NCBI RefSeq assembly: GCF_002632725.1
Contig: NZ_NJAI01000003.1
Coordinates: 124,001 to 188,000, forward strand
Source of the DNA: Xenorhabdus hominickii
Lineage (GTDB): Bacteria > Pseudomonadota > Gammaproteobacteria > Enterobacterales > Enterobacteriaceae
Length of the DNA: 64,000 nt
Reading direction: 5' to 3'
Shown here one piece after another: positions 37,725-46,348 of this stretch (the first letter of the stretch is position 1; every line of letters begins with the position of its first letter). The notes beneath the pieces were generated by a model, which saw nothing but the letters and a program-made list of their open reading frames with translations, did not search any database and had not been told where the DNA came from. The position numbers and the translations under genes are program-made.

Positions 37725-38186
37725 ATGCCAAATAATGAACTGATTATGTTGGACAGTCTTGCGCTGTCGGCCGTGTTTCCCGACAAAACCCCGCTGGAAC
37801 GGTTGTTTCTGGGGTTCCTGCTGGCGAATACCGCATCGACGTTATGTAGCGATTATCAGCCTGAACAGTGGACAAGCCGACAGGTGTCTGAATCGCTGAC
37901 TTATATGGTGCCGACACGGGCGGAAACGTATTCCGTTTACCTGCCGGTTACGCAGCTGACGGTCACGCTTTCAGCCGATGCTTTCGGGCTGGCGGTCACG
38001 GCCATCGTATCAGCCCGTATCGCGGTGCCGGATACACAGAATGAGGAGGCGTACCGGTTCTGCGCATTGCAGGAGTATGCACAACAGCACCCGGAAAGCG
38101 GCCTGATAACATCGATCATGACACTGAAACCCAGAGAGGACGTTATCAGTCCGTCATTTATCCCTAACAAAAATAATCATCATTAA
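37725..38186 (+). CDS. Second antirestriction protein, ArdB/KlcA family
   Basis: A 153-residue paralogue of the preceding gene. It shares the pattern WTSRQVSESLTYMVPTRA, VTLSADAFGLAVTAIV and RFCALQEYAQQHPESGLI, with clear divergence elsewhere. ATG 37725 follows AGGAGAAC; a GTG at 37722 is also possible. The tandem pair may cover different host restriction families, or one copy may have another role; the sequence does not tell. Confidence 0.85.
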   Translation: MPNNELIMLDSLALSAVFPDKTPLERLFLGFLLANTASTLCSDYQPEQWTSRQVSESLTYMVPTRAETYSVYLPVTQLTVTLSADAFGLAVTAIVSARIAVPDTQNEEAYRFCALQEYAQQHPESGLITSIMTLKPREDVISPSFIPNKNNHH

Positions 38187-38306
38187 CGTTATCAGCCCAT
38201 GAGGCTGTTAACGCTTTTCTTAAGCGCCTGACCGGGGAAGCCAAAACACCTTCCCGGTATCGGGTGGGTGTTTTCTTTCATTGACATAAAATCAAGGAAC
38301 AACACC

Positions 38307-38867
38307 ATGAATCCCATTTTTTTACCGGTACCGGATGATACCGATATCGTATTACGTGAAGAGCTGTTTACCGCTCAGGTCACCGGCCTGAGGCAATACC
38401 CGAAAGCACCACAGTCATTGCAGCCGGAAACCCTGATGGTGTGCGAAGCCTCCACCGTCACGGAAGTGGTGCAGCGGCTGAAGGTGATCCATCGACTGGG
38501 TGACTGGCCGGTGCCGGAGAGGTTATCTGCTCAGGTTTCGGGGATTTTTTTTCCGCTGACCGTTATGATTTTTGATGCACAGGACAGAAAAGTGCTCGGT
38601 GGCCGGTTTGATGAAGAGATTATCTGGGCGCAGCCGGTCACACTGACGTCAGAACGCCTGTCACTGGAACAGCAACAGCAGCGGTTATGTCAGGCAGCGA
38701 TGCTTGAGCAGAGCTGGCAGAATACTCCGGCGGCGCGTGCGTTGTGGCACAAGGTGCATTTATTGTCACTGCATGGGGTTTCCCCCTGTTATCAGCAGTG
38801 CCATGAAGTGCGGGATATTCTCCGGTATGGGGTCTCCGTCAGTGTCTTTTCTGAGGGGACGTTATGA
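38307..38867 (+). CDS. Unknown ICE protein upstream of a CbtA-like toxin
   Basis: A 186-residue protein that I do not recognise. It contains VTEVVQRLKVIHRLGDWPVPERL and IFFPLTVMIFDAQDRKVLGGRFDEE, followed by a helical C-terminus with two cysteines (HGVSPCYQQCHEVRD). Its stop overlaps the start of the CbtA-like gene (ATGA), so the two are coupled. In E. coli cryptic prophages an antirestriction gene and the CbeA antitoxin precede CbtA; this protein sits in the antitoxin position but does not look like CbeA. A partner or antitoxin role is inference. Confidence 0.6.
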   Translation: MNPIFLPVPDDTDIVLREELFTAQVTGLRQYPKAPQSLQPETLMVCEASTVTEVVQRLKVIHRLGDWPVPERLSAQVSGIFFPLTVMIFDAQDRKVLGGRFDEEIIWAQPVTLTSERLSLEQQQQRLCQAAMLEQSWQNTPAARALWHKVHLLSLHGVSPCYQQCHEVRDILRYGVSVSVFSEGTL

Positions 38868-39160
38868 CCACGTTACGTTTAACCGTCTGGCAGGTGATTG
38901 CGGCTGCCTTGCTGAAACGGCATTTTGGCCTCAGCCTGACCGATACGGCCCTGTGTGAAACCGATACGGTGGCAGCACTGATAGCTCGCGGTGTCCGGCC
39001 TTCAGAAGCCATTAACGAACTGGTGGATAAATATGACTTAATCCGGCTGAACACGCAGGTTATCCTGCGCAGTACGCCTTATCTGGATATCCACGATGAG
39101 CTGACGGTTATTTTTGACAGTGGTTTGGCTGACAGGCTATTCAGGCAGACCGGACAGTAA
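38864..39160 (+). CDS. CbtA/YeeV-family toxin-like protein
   Basis: A 98-residue protein matching the CbtA (YeeV) pattern: LTVWQVIAAALLKRHFGLSLTDTALCET near the start, followed by VAALIARGVRPSEAINELVDKYDLIRLN (E. coli CbtA has LLDQHYGLTLNDTPF and GISLCDAVNFLVEKYALVR). CbtA toxins bind FtsZ and MreB and stop cell division and shape control; their antitoxins protect these filaments. The gene overlaps the preceding unknown gene. No CbeA-like antitoxin is visible. Identification rests on motif similarity and the antirestriction-toxin gene order. Confidence 0.75.
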   Translation: MTTLRLTVWQVIAAALLKRHFGLSLTDTALCETDTVAALIARGVRPSEAINELVDKYDLIRLNTQVILRSTPYLDIHDELTVIFDSGLADRLFRQTGQ

Positions 39161-39252
39161 TACTTTTTGTTCAATCTACCCATCGGGGGAATTGTGCCCC
39201 GACCGGGCGGTTCCTCCTGTTTATTTTTATCATTCAAGTGAGGAACTTAATT

Positions 39253-39483
39253 ATGGCAGAATGGTGCACCAATCAACTGGAAATCACCGGCAAATCCGTC
39301 TGTCTCGATGTGATGCAACAGTGGGTCTGCGGGGAAGAAGTCCCTCGTTACCGTCAGGCGGTGTTACAAAGCCTGCGGTTATTTCTGGCGGGTTGTGCGG
39401 GAATACTGAAACCGACCAAACCACAAACCTACACCCCGTACCGCGCCTTTCGGGGCGCTTTTTTTGTTTTTAAATGGCTTTAA
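39253..39483 (+). pseudogene. Truncated YubB/DUF1281-like ICE protein
   Basis: The 76 codons begin with MAEWCTNQLEITGKSVCLDV, the typical start of DUF1281 (YubB ferredoxin-like) proteins of plasmids and ICEs, followed by RLFLAGCAGILKPTKPQTYTPY. The reading then passes through a hairpin GCGCC/GGGCGC with a T-run and ends in FFVFKWL, which looks like translated terminator DNA. Complete relatives have about 120 to 300 residues. So the 3' part was probably lost and the frame was joined to a terminator. Confidence 0.6.
39447..39476 (+). terminator. Intrinsic terminator inside the truncated DUF1281 gene end
   Basis: The sequence GCGCCTTTCGGGGCGC followed by TTTTTTTG is a compact stem-loop with T-run. 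It would end transcription from the antirestriction/toxin operon. Confidence 0.75.
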
Positions 39484-39635
39484 TACAATGAGTTATGATG
39501 GAAATTAAGCGAATTCGGTCAGTCAGGGGATGAACCGGGTCAGATTAATTTTCATTTTCGTAAAAAGAGTTGTTCCTTGTTTCCGGCCGGGATTCACCGA
39601 CACTGAGCTAAATCTGAACCGAAAGAGGAAAAGTG

Positions 39636-40529
39636 ATGTTTCAGCGTTTTAAATCCCGTTTTACCCGTGACCTTTCCCCGTCACAAAAAGCCCCCGGGCT
39701 AGCGCCTGAAAGAGTACGCGGTGCCGGAGGTTATTTCCGTCCACAGTCAGCAGAGGTGCTGCTGGCAACTTCAGAGCGTGGCCAGTATCTCCGGCAACTG
39801 TGGGAAAACAGTGCGCTGCCCGCTGGGTTGTATCAGCAATTCTATCTGGATCCGCTCCGGCAATTATGCGTCCGTGTGCAGCATGTTCCCGCAACACAAG
39901 AGGGCGTCTGGTCTTATTGCGGCGGATTTATCGATCTGACCCTGCAATTTACTGCCTGTGCCATGCGGCTGGCAAAAGGGCATATGTTGCCTCCGGGGGT
40001 GGTGCCGGAAACACAGGCCGCACAAAGTCTGTTGTGGCAGGCGGTGGTGTTCTGGGCGGCGCTGTTTTACCACCTGCCGCTGTTGCGACAACTGGAAGGG
40101 GAACTGGAAGACGGACATCACTGGCAGCCGGGATTGTGGATACCTGAACGTCGTTTCCGCTTCCGGTTTCAGGCACCGCGGCCTGAGCTGCCAGTCCTTT
40201 ATAAAACATTGCTGGCTGCCCGTTTGTTACCGGAGGAAGCGGTGATTTGGTTGTCTTTAGTGCCCGGTGCGTGGCAGTGCCTGATGTTGCATCTTGGCGG
40301 ACATCCGTCTTCTGTCCCGTTGACGGACTCACTGCTTCAGTCTGCCGCTGAGCAGGTGCAGTCACCGCTGCTGAATCCCGTTGAACCGTCTAAACCGGCT
40401 ACCGATACCAGGCTGTCATCATCAGAACCCGATCCGGTTATTCCGCCTGTCACACCGGGAACAGTCCCTGCGCCCGACACCACCGAGGATACCCGGAGAT
40501 TACTGTCATTGTTTCAGGCAGAGGAATGA
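39636..40529 (+). CDS. TraI_2 (MobH-like) domain protein lacking the HD/His motifs
   Basis: A 297-residue protein resembling the N-terminal part of MobH relaxases (TraI_2, PF07514): LPAGLYQQFYLDPLRQLCVRVQHVPA, ACAMRLAKGHMLPPGVVPETQAAQS and LWQAVVFWAALFYHLPLL align with the family pattern. In true MobH relaxases the corresponding places hold HHAGPGGLLDH and LLHDLGK; here they read GVWSYCGGFIDL and LFYHLPLL, so the metal-binding His/Asp residues are missing. The C-terminus is Pro/Ser-rich and ends DTTEDTRRLLSLFQ. It is probably a non-catalytic relative, or a decayed relaxase. ATG 39636 follows AGAGGAAA. Confidence 0.65.
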   Translation: MFQRFKSRFTRDLSPSQKAPGLAPERVRGAGGYFRPQSAEVLLATSERGQYLRQLWENSALPAGLYQQFYLDPLRQLCVRVQHVPATQEGVWSYCGGFIDLTLQFTACAMRLAKGHMLPPGVVPETQAAQSLLWQAVVFWAALFYHLPLLRQLEGELEDGHHWQPGLWIPERRFRFRFQAPRPELPVLYKTLLAARLLPEEAVIWLSLVPGAWQCLMLHLGGHPSSVPLTDSLLQSAAEQVQSPLLNPVEPSKPATDTRLSSSEPDPVIPPVTPGTVPAPDTTEDTRRLLSLFQAEE

Positions 40530-40739
40530 AATTTTGATGAGAAAGAATGCAAATGGTAACGATAACGATTCGAAATTGTCCGAACGCACCGCATCAGCGC
40601 CGGAAGGCCTTGTTTCTGCAATGTACAAAAGGTCATTATATGAAAAATGAAATAATTCAAAGTGTTAATTAATCTTTCAGTTTATTAACGGGACATTTCT
40701 GTACCGGGACACAATATTACACACTAAGGAAACAACAAT

Positions 40740-41747
40740 ATGTTAAATAATAAGGAAAAAATGGGCTGGGATGCGTTACTGGACGAGTATTTTTTTTCAC
40801 GGATGTTACGGCCGGCAACCGAATGGAGTTATCGCAAGGTGGTGCGGGTCTTTATCCGGTATATGGGGGAAACGGGGTTGCCGGAGAGCGTGACTCACCG
40901 GGATGTCCTGTGCTGGCGGCGTCATCTGCTGATGGAAAAAAATCAGTCCGGCTATACGTGGAACAATAAGGTGGCGCACCTGCGGGCCATTTTTAATTTC
41001 GGGATGGAAAGAAAACTGTTGTCACACCCCAAAAATCCGTTTAATGACGCGGCAGTCAAAAAAGAGAAGAAACAAAAGAAAACCCTGAGTAAGGCGCAGA
41101 TAACCGGGATTTACCTGCGGATGCAGCAGTATGAAGAGGAAGAACGTTTACAGACCGCCCCGCGGGGCGGACGCTGTGCCTTATACCCGACGGGGTACTG
41201 GCTGACCGTACTGGATACCTTCCGGCTGACGGGCATGCGCCTGAACCAGCTGCTGCATCTGCGGTTACGGGATATTAATCTGGACAACAGTTACATTGAG
41301 TTGCGTGTGGAAGGCAGTAAAAACCACAGTGAATGGCGGGTGCCGATGATCCCGCAGCTGAAACCCCGGCTGGCGCAGTTGATTGAACAGGCAAAAGCCT
41401 GTGGCGCGAAAGAGGATGATCCGCTGTTTGATTTAACCCGCCTGCGTTTTTGTCATCACGGACGCCATGTCAGTCACCAGTATCATCATGACAGAGAAAA
41501 GCAACATCTCCGTTCTTTCTTTAACCGCCTGTCTAAAGAATGTGGTTTTGCTGTCTCCCCCCACCGCTTCCGTCATACGCTGGCGACAGAGCTGATGAAA
41601 GCCCCCGACCGCAATTTGCAGCTGGTCAGGTGTTTGCTGGGACACCGCAGTGTGGCGACCACGATGGAGTATATTGATATCGATATGGAAATCGCGGGTA
41701 AAACTCTGGCGAATGAACTGGCGTTTTATCTGGATCTTGCTGTGTAA
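40740..41747 (+). CDS. int: Tyrosine-type site-specific integrase of the ICE
   Basis: A 335-residue tyrosine recombinase. The SAM-like core-binding domain covers LLDEYFFSRMLRPATEWSYRKVVRVFIRYM; the catalytic domain has Arg in FRLTGMRLNQLLHLRLRD, the HxxR box SPHRFRHTLATELM, LLGHRSVATTMEYIDID with His and the Tyr nucleophile. It is the last ICE gene, 360 bp from the 3' end of tRNA-Phe, the usual place for an integrase that recombines at this tRNA. It should excise and insert the ICE; no excisionase gene is recognised in the window. Confidence 0.92.
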   Translation: MLNNKEKMGWDALLDEYFFSRMLRPATEWSYRKVVRVFIRYMGETGLPESVTHRDVLCWRRHLLMEKNQSGYTWNNKVAHLRAIFNFGMERKLLSHPKNPFNDAAVKKEKKQKKTLSKAQITGIYLRMQQYEEEERLQTAPRGGRCALYPTGYWLTVLDTFRLTGMRLNQLLHLRLRDINLDNSYIELRVEGSKNHSEWRVPMIPQLKPRLAQLIEQAKACGAKEDDPLFDLTRLRFCHHGRHVSHQYHHDREKQHLRSFFNRLSKECGFAVSPHRFRHTLATELMKAPDRNLQLVRCLLGHRSVATTMEYIDIDMEIAGKTLANELAFYLDLAV

Positions 41748-41763
41748 TCCGTTAACGTGATGT

Positions 41764-41799
41764 AAAAAAACAGGGCAAGATATCAGCGGGATTGCCCTG
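41764..41799 (-). terminator. Intrinsic terminator facing the integrase
   Basis: On the minus strand CAGGGCAA and TTGCCCTG form an 8-bp stem and are followed by TTTTTTT. It separates the ICE integrase from chromosomal transcripts coming from the right. Confidence 0.7.
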
Positions 41800-41935
41800 A
41801 CTGTGTCACTGAATTATGGGATGGTTTGGAGGTGGAGACACAAAACGAAGAAACCGGGAAGTGTGCTCAAAGAGCAATTCTGACAATCACCTGACTTGAC
41901 ATCAGAATCAATTACTGAAATCATTACTTTCAACG

Positions 41936-41965
41936 CAAAAAGGTGAGCACAAACTGTGTTCACCT
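41936..41965 (-). terminator. Intrinsic terminator downstream of tRNA-Phe
   Basis: On the minus strand a stem AGGTGA-CACA paired with TGTG-TCACCT (one mismatch) is followed by TTTTTG. It lies 142 bp downstream of the tRNA-Phe 3' end. Confidence 0.65.
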
Positions 41966-42106
41966 GACTTCGTATAGAGTGGCTGTTTTTAGTTTATTAA
42001 CTTACGCAAAGTAATAGATTATATTCATTAACATTTTCTTAACAGCACTTATTTCTAACTCACGTGTTAAGTTATTGATATCACTTCAACAAGCGAGTTT
42101 TAAAAT

Positions 42107-42182
42107 TGGTGCCCGGACTCGGAATCGAACCAAGGACACGGGGATTTTCAATCCCCTGCTCTACCGACTGAGCTATCCGGGC
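42107..42182 (-). tRNA. pheV: tRNA-Phe (GAA), ICE insertion site
   Basis: A complete 76-nt tRNA including encoded CCA. The anticodon arm reads GGGATTGAAAATCCC on the minus strand, giving anticodon GAA (Phe). The acceptor GCCCGGA pairs with TCCGGGC. The T-arm GGTTCGATTCC is standard. The 3' end faces the ICE integrase, which is the usual arrangement at an attachment site. pheU/pheV-type genes are known hot spots for such elements. Confidence 0.96.
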
Positions 42183-42311
42183 TAACGGGGCGCATTAAAC
42201 CGTATTCAGCTTAATCCGTCAAATACTTTCTGCAAAAAAACGATGAAAAATGATTGTTTGCTGTATTTTCATACCGAATTAGTGTGGTTATTCAACTTTA
42301 GTTGTTTTTTC

Positions 42312-42884
42312 TTAACTTAATGCTCCGTTTTTGCGGCATTTTGCGATGGTTAAAATATCTTGTGCTAGCAATTTTGCGGTGGTTACAGCTTCAAACTCTC
42401 TTTTCACTAACAATTTACTGAGACACCCTTCAAGTATCAGTTCCATTTGGTTGGCGACTTGTTCATTGTCGTCAATATCGAGTTGTTGTAATAACTCCGA
42501 CGTGTAATGAAAAGAATTTTGTTTTTGCAATTCAGCTAACTGGTGAATCGGATGAGTAGGATCAGGGAAAGTGCTGCACGCCGCAATGAACAGACACCCC
42601 GGATATCGTTGTTCCTGTACTTTTTCCTTGAGGGTATCGTAACGGGCCAGTAATTTCTGCTCAGGATCCAAGGTTTCGTCCAGTAAGATTTGGCGCTGCC
42701 ATATCTCAATTTGCTGGCTATGATAGCGAAGGCAATCGTAGAGCAGGGCTTCGCGATCAGGCCAAAAATGCTTTATATGGCTAATCTCAATTTTAAGGGG
42801 AGTTAAAAGCGTCTCCAATGTTGCTGATAGGCCATGCTGTTCCAGTATATTCAGGGCATGACTGAGCACATATTCACGTTGCAT
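42312..42884 (-). CDS. yjdC: TetR-family regulator, YjdC/DicD-like
   Basis: A 190-residue TetR-type protein. An N-terminal HTH region (YVLSHALNILEQHGLSATLETLLTPLKIEISHIKHFWPDREAL) is followed by a helical ligand domain (CLFIAACSTFPDPTHPIHQLAEL, QVANQMELILEGCLSKLLV). Its position just downstream of dsbD matches yjdC in E. coli, recently named dicD. The stop is about 125 bp from tRNA-Phe. Regulated genes cannot be read from the sequence. Confidence 0.85.
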   Translation of the reverse strand: MQREYVLSHALNILEQHGLSATLETLLTPLKIEISHIKHFWPDREALLYDCLRYHSQQIEIWQRQILLDETLDPEQKLLARYDTLKEKVQEQRYPGCLFIAACSTFPDPTHPIHQLAELQKQNSFHYTSELLQQLDIDDNEQVANQMELILEGCLSKLLVKREFEAVTTAKLLAQDILTIAKCRKNGALS

Positions 42885-42902
42885 GGTAGCTCTCCTTCCA
42901 GA

Positions 42903-44693
42903 TTATTTTTGTTGTGGATGCTGTACTTGTTGTATTTTCTGTAAATGCTGGCTAAAACGTTCTGCATTCATGAATCCATTGACTTGCGAATTGGTTAGCT
43001 CTTTTCCTTCTGTATCAAAAAACAAGATAGTAGGAAGTCCTATTACGTTTAATTTTTGCAGTAATTCTTTCTGGTTTGGCTCATTACTTGTGACATCAGC
43101 TTGTAATAAGAAGAATTGGCTCAATTGTGACTGTACTTGTGGATCACTGAAAGTATATTTTTCAAACTCTTTGCAAGCTATACACCAGTCAGCATACAGA
43201 TCCAACATAATCGGCTTGTCATGATTTTTAGCTAAAATCTGGTTTAACTCCTGCCAGCTACTGATTTGTTGGAATGTGACAGAGGCTTTCTGTTGTTCTG
43301 TCGCCGGGCTTCCCCATACCCAATCTTGCAATGGGCGTGAGGCAATCAGAGCCAGCGCCAGTAAAACAATTTGCAAGGTTCGTAACCAGCCCTTTTTACT
43401 GCTTAAGGTCAATGCGAAAGACCAGCCAAGGAAGGAGACGGCCAGCAGGCTCCATAATCTCGTACCCCATGTGTCTCCGAGTATCCGCTCCAGTAAAAAG
43501 ACAGGCAATGCCAGAATAATGAATCCGAAAGCCTCTTTAATATATTGCATCCACGGGCCGCTACGAGGCAAAAGTTTGTGGCCGAATAAGGTAACGGCGA
43601 TAAGTGGTATACCCATACCCAGTGCGTAGAGGTAAAGGGTCAGGCCACCGACCAGCGTATTACCGCTTTGGGCGATATAGAGCAAAATGGCACTGAGTGG
43701 TGCAGTGGTGCAGGGGGATGCGATCAACCCTGCTAAGGCTCCCATAACTAACACACCAATATAGGAGCCGCTTTTCTGTTGGTTGCTCCAATCTACCAGA
43801 CGAGTTTGGGCAGAAGCAGGGAGTTGTAAGGTATATAGCCCAAACATGGATAGGGCGAGTAAAATAAACAGGATTGACAGCCCGACCAGAATGTAAGGAT
43901 TTTGCAGGGCCGTTTGAAATTGTAAGCCTGCCGACGCGACGATTAACCCCAATATAGTATAGGTGAGCGCCATTCCCTGAACGTAACTCATGGCGAGCCA
44001 AAAGATTCGTTTCAGGCTTTCAGGGCGTTTCTGTCCCAGAATAATGCTGGAAATCAGCGGATACATGGGCAATATGCAGGGAGTAAATGCAATACCAATG
44101 CCAATCAACAGTGCCCATAGCGGTGAAAAAGGCACGTCATGGGTTTTGCTATTGGTATTTTCTTGTTGCAGTGGCTCTGTCGATAATGACGCATTTTGGG
44201 AAGTCGTTATATTATCGGGCGCTGTTGCTATTGCATTATTTGGTGCCATTGACGTTACCACTACTTGTAGTGGTACGTTGACGGTTTCTGGAGGATAGCA
44301 GTAACCCGCCTCTGCACACCCTTGGTAAGTGACTTCAAGTGAGGAGTCATTAGTAGCAGATAGGATCGGGACATCAATATGTACAGATTGAAAATAAACT
44401 TCAGTCTTACCAAAAAACTCATCTTCATGCTTGCTGCTTTTGGAATACTCAATTTTTCCCAGCGACGCTTGTTTAGGTGTGATACTGAACTGTTGTCGGT
44501 AGAGATAATAACCGGGTTTGATATCCCAGTTTAATGTGAGTTTATTTCCCTGTTGCTGAAAATCAAACATGAATGCCTGATTAGCAGGAAGGTAGCGATT
44601 TTGTCCGAGTTGTTCAAACAGTGTGCTGGCTTTGATGGGTGAGGTAGCAATACCGCTGAACAGCAGAAACAACATGAGAATACGTTTCATCAT
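42903..44693 (-). CDS. dsbD: Protein-disulfide reductase DsbD
   Basis: A 596-residue DsbD. It has a signal peptide ([21 protein letters not shown]), an N-terminal periplasmic immunoglobulin-like domain with the redox pair in the segment [10 protein letters not shown], an eight-helix membrane domain ([23 protein letters not shown] and [15 protein letters not shown] carry the conserved cysteines) and a C-terminal thioredoxin domain with [14 protein letters not shown] (CxxC). It carries electrons from cytoplasmic thioredoxin to periplasmic DsbC and other proteins. It is followed directly by yjdC, as in E. coli. Confidence 0.97.
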   Translation of the reverse strand: MMKRILMLFLLFSGIATSPIKASTLFEQLGQNRYLPANQAFMFDFQQQGNKLTLNWDIKPGYYLYRQQFSITPKQASLGKIEYSKSSKHEDEFFGKTEVYFQSVHIDVPILSATNDSSLEVTYQGCAEAGYCYPPETVNVPLQVVVTSMAPNNAIATAPDNITTSQNASLSTEPLQQENTNSKTHDVPFSPLWALLIGIGIAFTPCILPMYPLISSIILGQKRPESLKRIFWLAMSYVQGMALTYTILGLIVASAGLQFQTALQNPYILVGLSILFILLALSMFGLYTLQLPASAQTRLVDWSNQQKSGSYIGVLVMGALAGLIASPCTTAPLSAILLYIAQSGNTLVGGLTLYLYALGMGIPLIAVTLFGHKLLPRSGPWMQYIKEAFGFIILALPVFLLERILGDTWGTRLWSLLAVSFLGWSFALTLSSKKGWLRTLQIVLLALALIASRPLQDWVWGSPATEQQKASVTFQQISSWQELNQILAKNHDKPIMLDLYADWCIACKEFEKYTFSDPQVQSQLSQFFLLQADVTSNEPNQKELLQKLNVIGLPTILFFDTEGKELTNSQVNGFMNAERFSQHLQKIQQVQHPQQK

Positions 44694-44846
44694 AATATAG
44701 TTTTTGACCTGCTTGTATCGTGGTTTGATTTGTGAAACTTACCAGACTTTGAACTATAACTGATGGCATCTATGACAGAAAGTCAATTGACTAATATTAA
44801 TGCAATGTTAATTTTTTGATAGCCAAATATTTTTGGCTGGAAATAC

Positions 44847-44872
44847 TTCAGGGGCATTGTCAGCCCCTGAAA
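44847..44872. terminator. Hairpin downstream of dcuA
   Basis: TTCAGGGGC and GCCCCTGAA form a 9-bp perfect stem with a 7-nt loop just beyond the dcuA stop. The following T-content is weak, but the position fits a dcuA terminator. Confidence 0.6.
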
Positions 44873-44906
44873 TAACGTTTTTGAATGAATGTTCAGTATT
44901 ATGACG

Positions 44907-46208
44907 TTACAAGATCATGCCACCAAACAAAAAGCCGAATGAAACGGCCAACACAACGGCAATGGTGCCCGGAATAAAGAAAGGATGATTGAATACAAAT
45001 CGGCCAATACGGGTGGTTCCGGTATCATCCATTTGCACAGCGGCAACTAATGTCGGATAAGTTGGTAGGATAAACAGGCCAGAAACCGCAGAGAAAGAAG
45101 CTATCGCTGTTAATGGTGTTACATGCAATGCCAGTGCCATTGGCATCAAAGCCTTCGCTGTTGCGGCCTGCGAATAGAGTAATGCAGAGCAGCAGAAGAA
45201 AATAACCGCCAGCAGCCACGGTTGAGCATGAATCAGACTACCGGCTGTTTCTTTTATCCAATCAATATTGGCCTGCACAAAAGTATCACCCAGCCATGCA
45301 ACCCCTAAAATACAGATACATGCACTCATACCTGCTTTAAAGGTACTTGAGTTCAGAATAGCATCGGTATCGACAGAGCAGATGATGGTGGTTAGGGTGG
45401 CAATACTGAGCATAATAATCAGAATCGCATTAGTGGTATTCATCAGTGGTTTTTCAATCAGACCGACACTCGGACTGTTGATAATTGCATAGATGACAAC
45501 ACTAATAACGCCCAGCAGGAATAACAAAACAGACAGTTTAGCCTTGGGTTTAATCTGAATTTGATGAGCGCCACGCATTTCTACCAGACCATCTGCAAGG
45601 CGTTTTTGGTAGATGGGATCTTTCGACAGTTTGGAATCAAAAACCCATGAAATGATGAATGACATCAGGATGATTGCAAAAAATGTTGAAGGCATTAGTA
45701 CCATAAGTAAATGTATATAACTGATGCCTTGATTTTCCATGACAGATGCCATGTAAACGACCGCTGCCGAAATAGGGGAGGCAGTAATCCCTATCTGAGC
45801 TGAAACAACCGCAGTAGAGAGTGGGCGACAAGGTTTTATGCCCTGCTCTTTTGCCACTTCCGCAATAACAGGAAGTGTTGCCAGTGATATGTTTCCGGTA
45901 CCTGCAAATAAAGTCAGAAAATAAGTGACGATAGGTGCAAGGATTGTGATGTATTTTGGGTTCCTGCGTAGTAATTTTTCTGTTTGTTGAACTAAATAAT
46001 CTAATCCACCTGCTACTTGCATGGCTGAGATAGCGGCGATAACCGCCATAATAATTGAAATAACATCAAATGGTATGCTACCCGGTTTAACACCGATGGC
46101 TGCAAGGACTAAAACGCCAATCCCGCCAGCAAAACCAATTCCTATTCCCCCTAGTCGTGCTCCCAAAAAAATGGCCAGCAGAACAATAACTAATTCTACG
46201 GCTAACAT
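44907..46208 (-). CDS. dcuA: Anaerobic C4-dicarboxylate transporter DcuA
   Basis: A 433-residue protein with about ten to twelve membrane segments and family motifs (MLAVELVIVLLAIFLGARLGG at the start, FAGTGNISLATLPVIAEVAKE, GITASPISAAVVYMASVM, and FNHPFFIPGTIAV at the end). DcuA exchanges aspartate, fumarate and succinate across the inner membrane, supplying aspA. It is 140 bp downstream of aspA on the same strand, so the two form an operon. The cutA gene that separates dsbD from dcuA in E. coli is absent here. Confidence 0.96.
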   Translation of the reverse strand: MLAVELVIVLLAIFLGARLGGIGIGFAGGIGVLVLAAIGVKPGSIPFDVISIIMAVIAAISAMQVAGGLDYLVQQTEKLLRRNPKYITILAPIVTYFLTLFAGTGNISLATLPVIAEVAKEQGIKPCRPLSTAVVSAQIGITASPISAAVVYMASVMENQGISYIHLLMVLMPSTFFAIILMSFIISWVFDSKLSKDPIYQKRLADGLVEMRGAHQIQIKPKAKLSVLLFLLGVISVVIYAIINSPSVGLIEKPLMNTTNAILIIMLSIATLTTIICSVDTDAILNSSTFKAGMSACICILGVAWLGDTFVQANIDWIKETAGSLIHAQPWLLAVIFFCCSALLYSQAATAKALMPMALALHVTPLTAIASFSAVSGLFILPTYPTLVAAVQMDDTGTTRIGRFVFNHPFFIPGTIAVVLAVSFGFLFGGMIL

Positions 46209-46278
46209 GTTACGTACTCCTTAACTTATTTAGTATTATGAAAATCTATGGTTAATATTTTGTGTTTGCTGAAAATTA

Positions 46279-46312
46279 AAAAGGCACGCTTCCGGTTGGA
46301 GTTGCGTGCCTT
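46279..46312 (-). terminator. Intrinsic terminator after aspA
   Basis: AAGGCACGC and GCGTGCCTT form a 9-bp stem (46281-46312) followed by TTTTAATTTTC on the minus strand. It should partly uncouple dcuA from aspA. Confidence 0.75.
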
Positions 46313-46348
46313 AAAAATTAAGACGAGCTCGTTATTATAAGCATTTAA

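Larger units (their letters stand above)
41748..42106. other. 359-bp junction region between integrase and tRNA-Phe
   Basis: No gene. Two minus-strand hairpins with T-runs are present (next entries), suited to end transcripts from the tRNA side. The attachment core should lie at the 3' end of the tRNA gene; a second copy of that sequence was not found in the window, so the left end of the ICE must be further left. Confidence 0.55.

Noticed and set aside
42107..42182. Second attachment-site copy of the tRNA-Phe 3' end
   Set aside because: No repeat of the tRNA 3' end was found elsewhere in the window; the left border must be outside.
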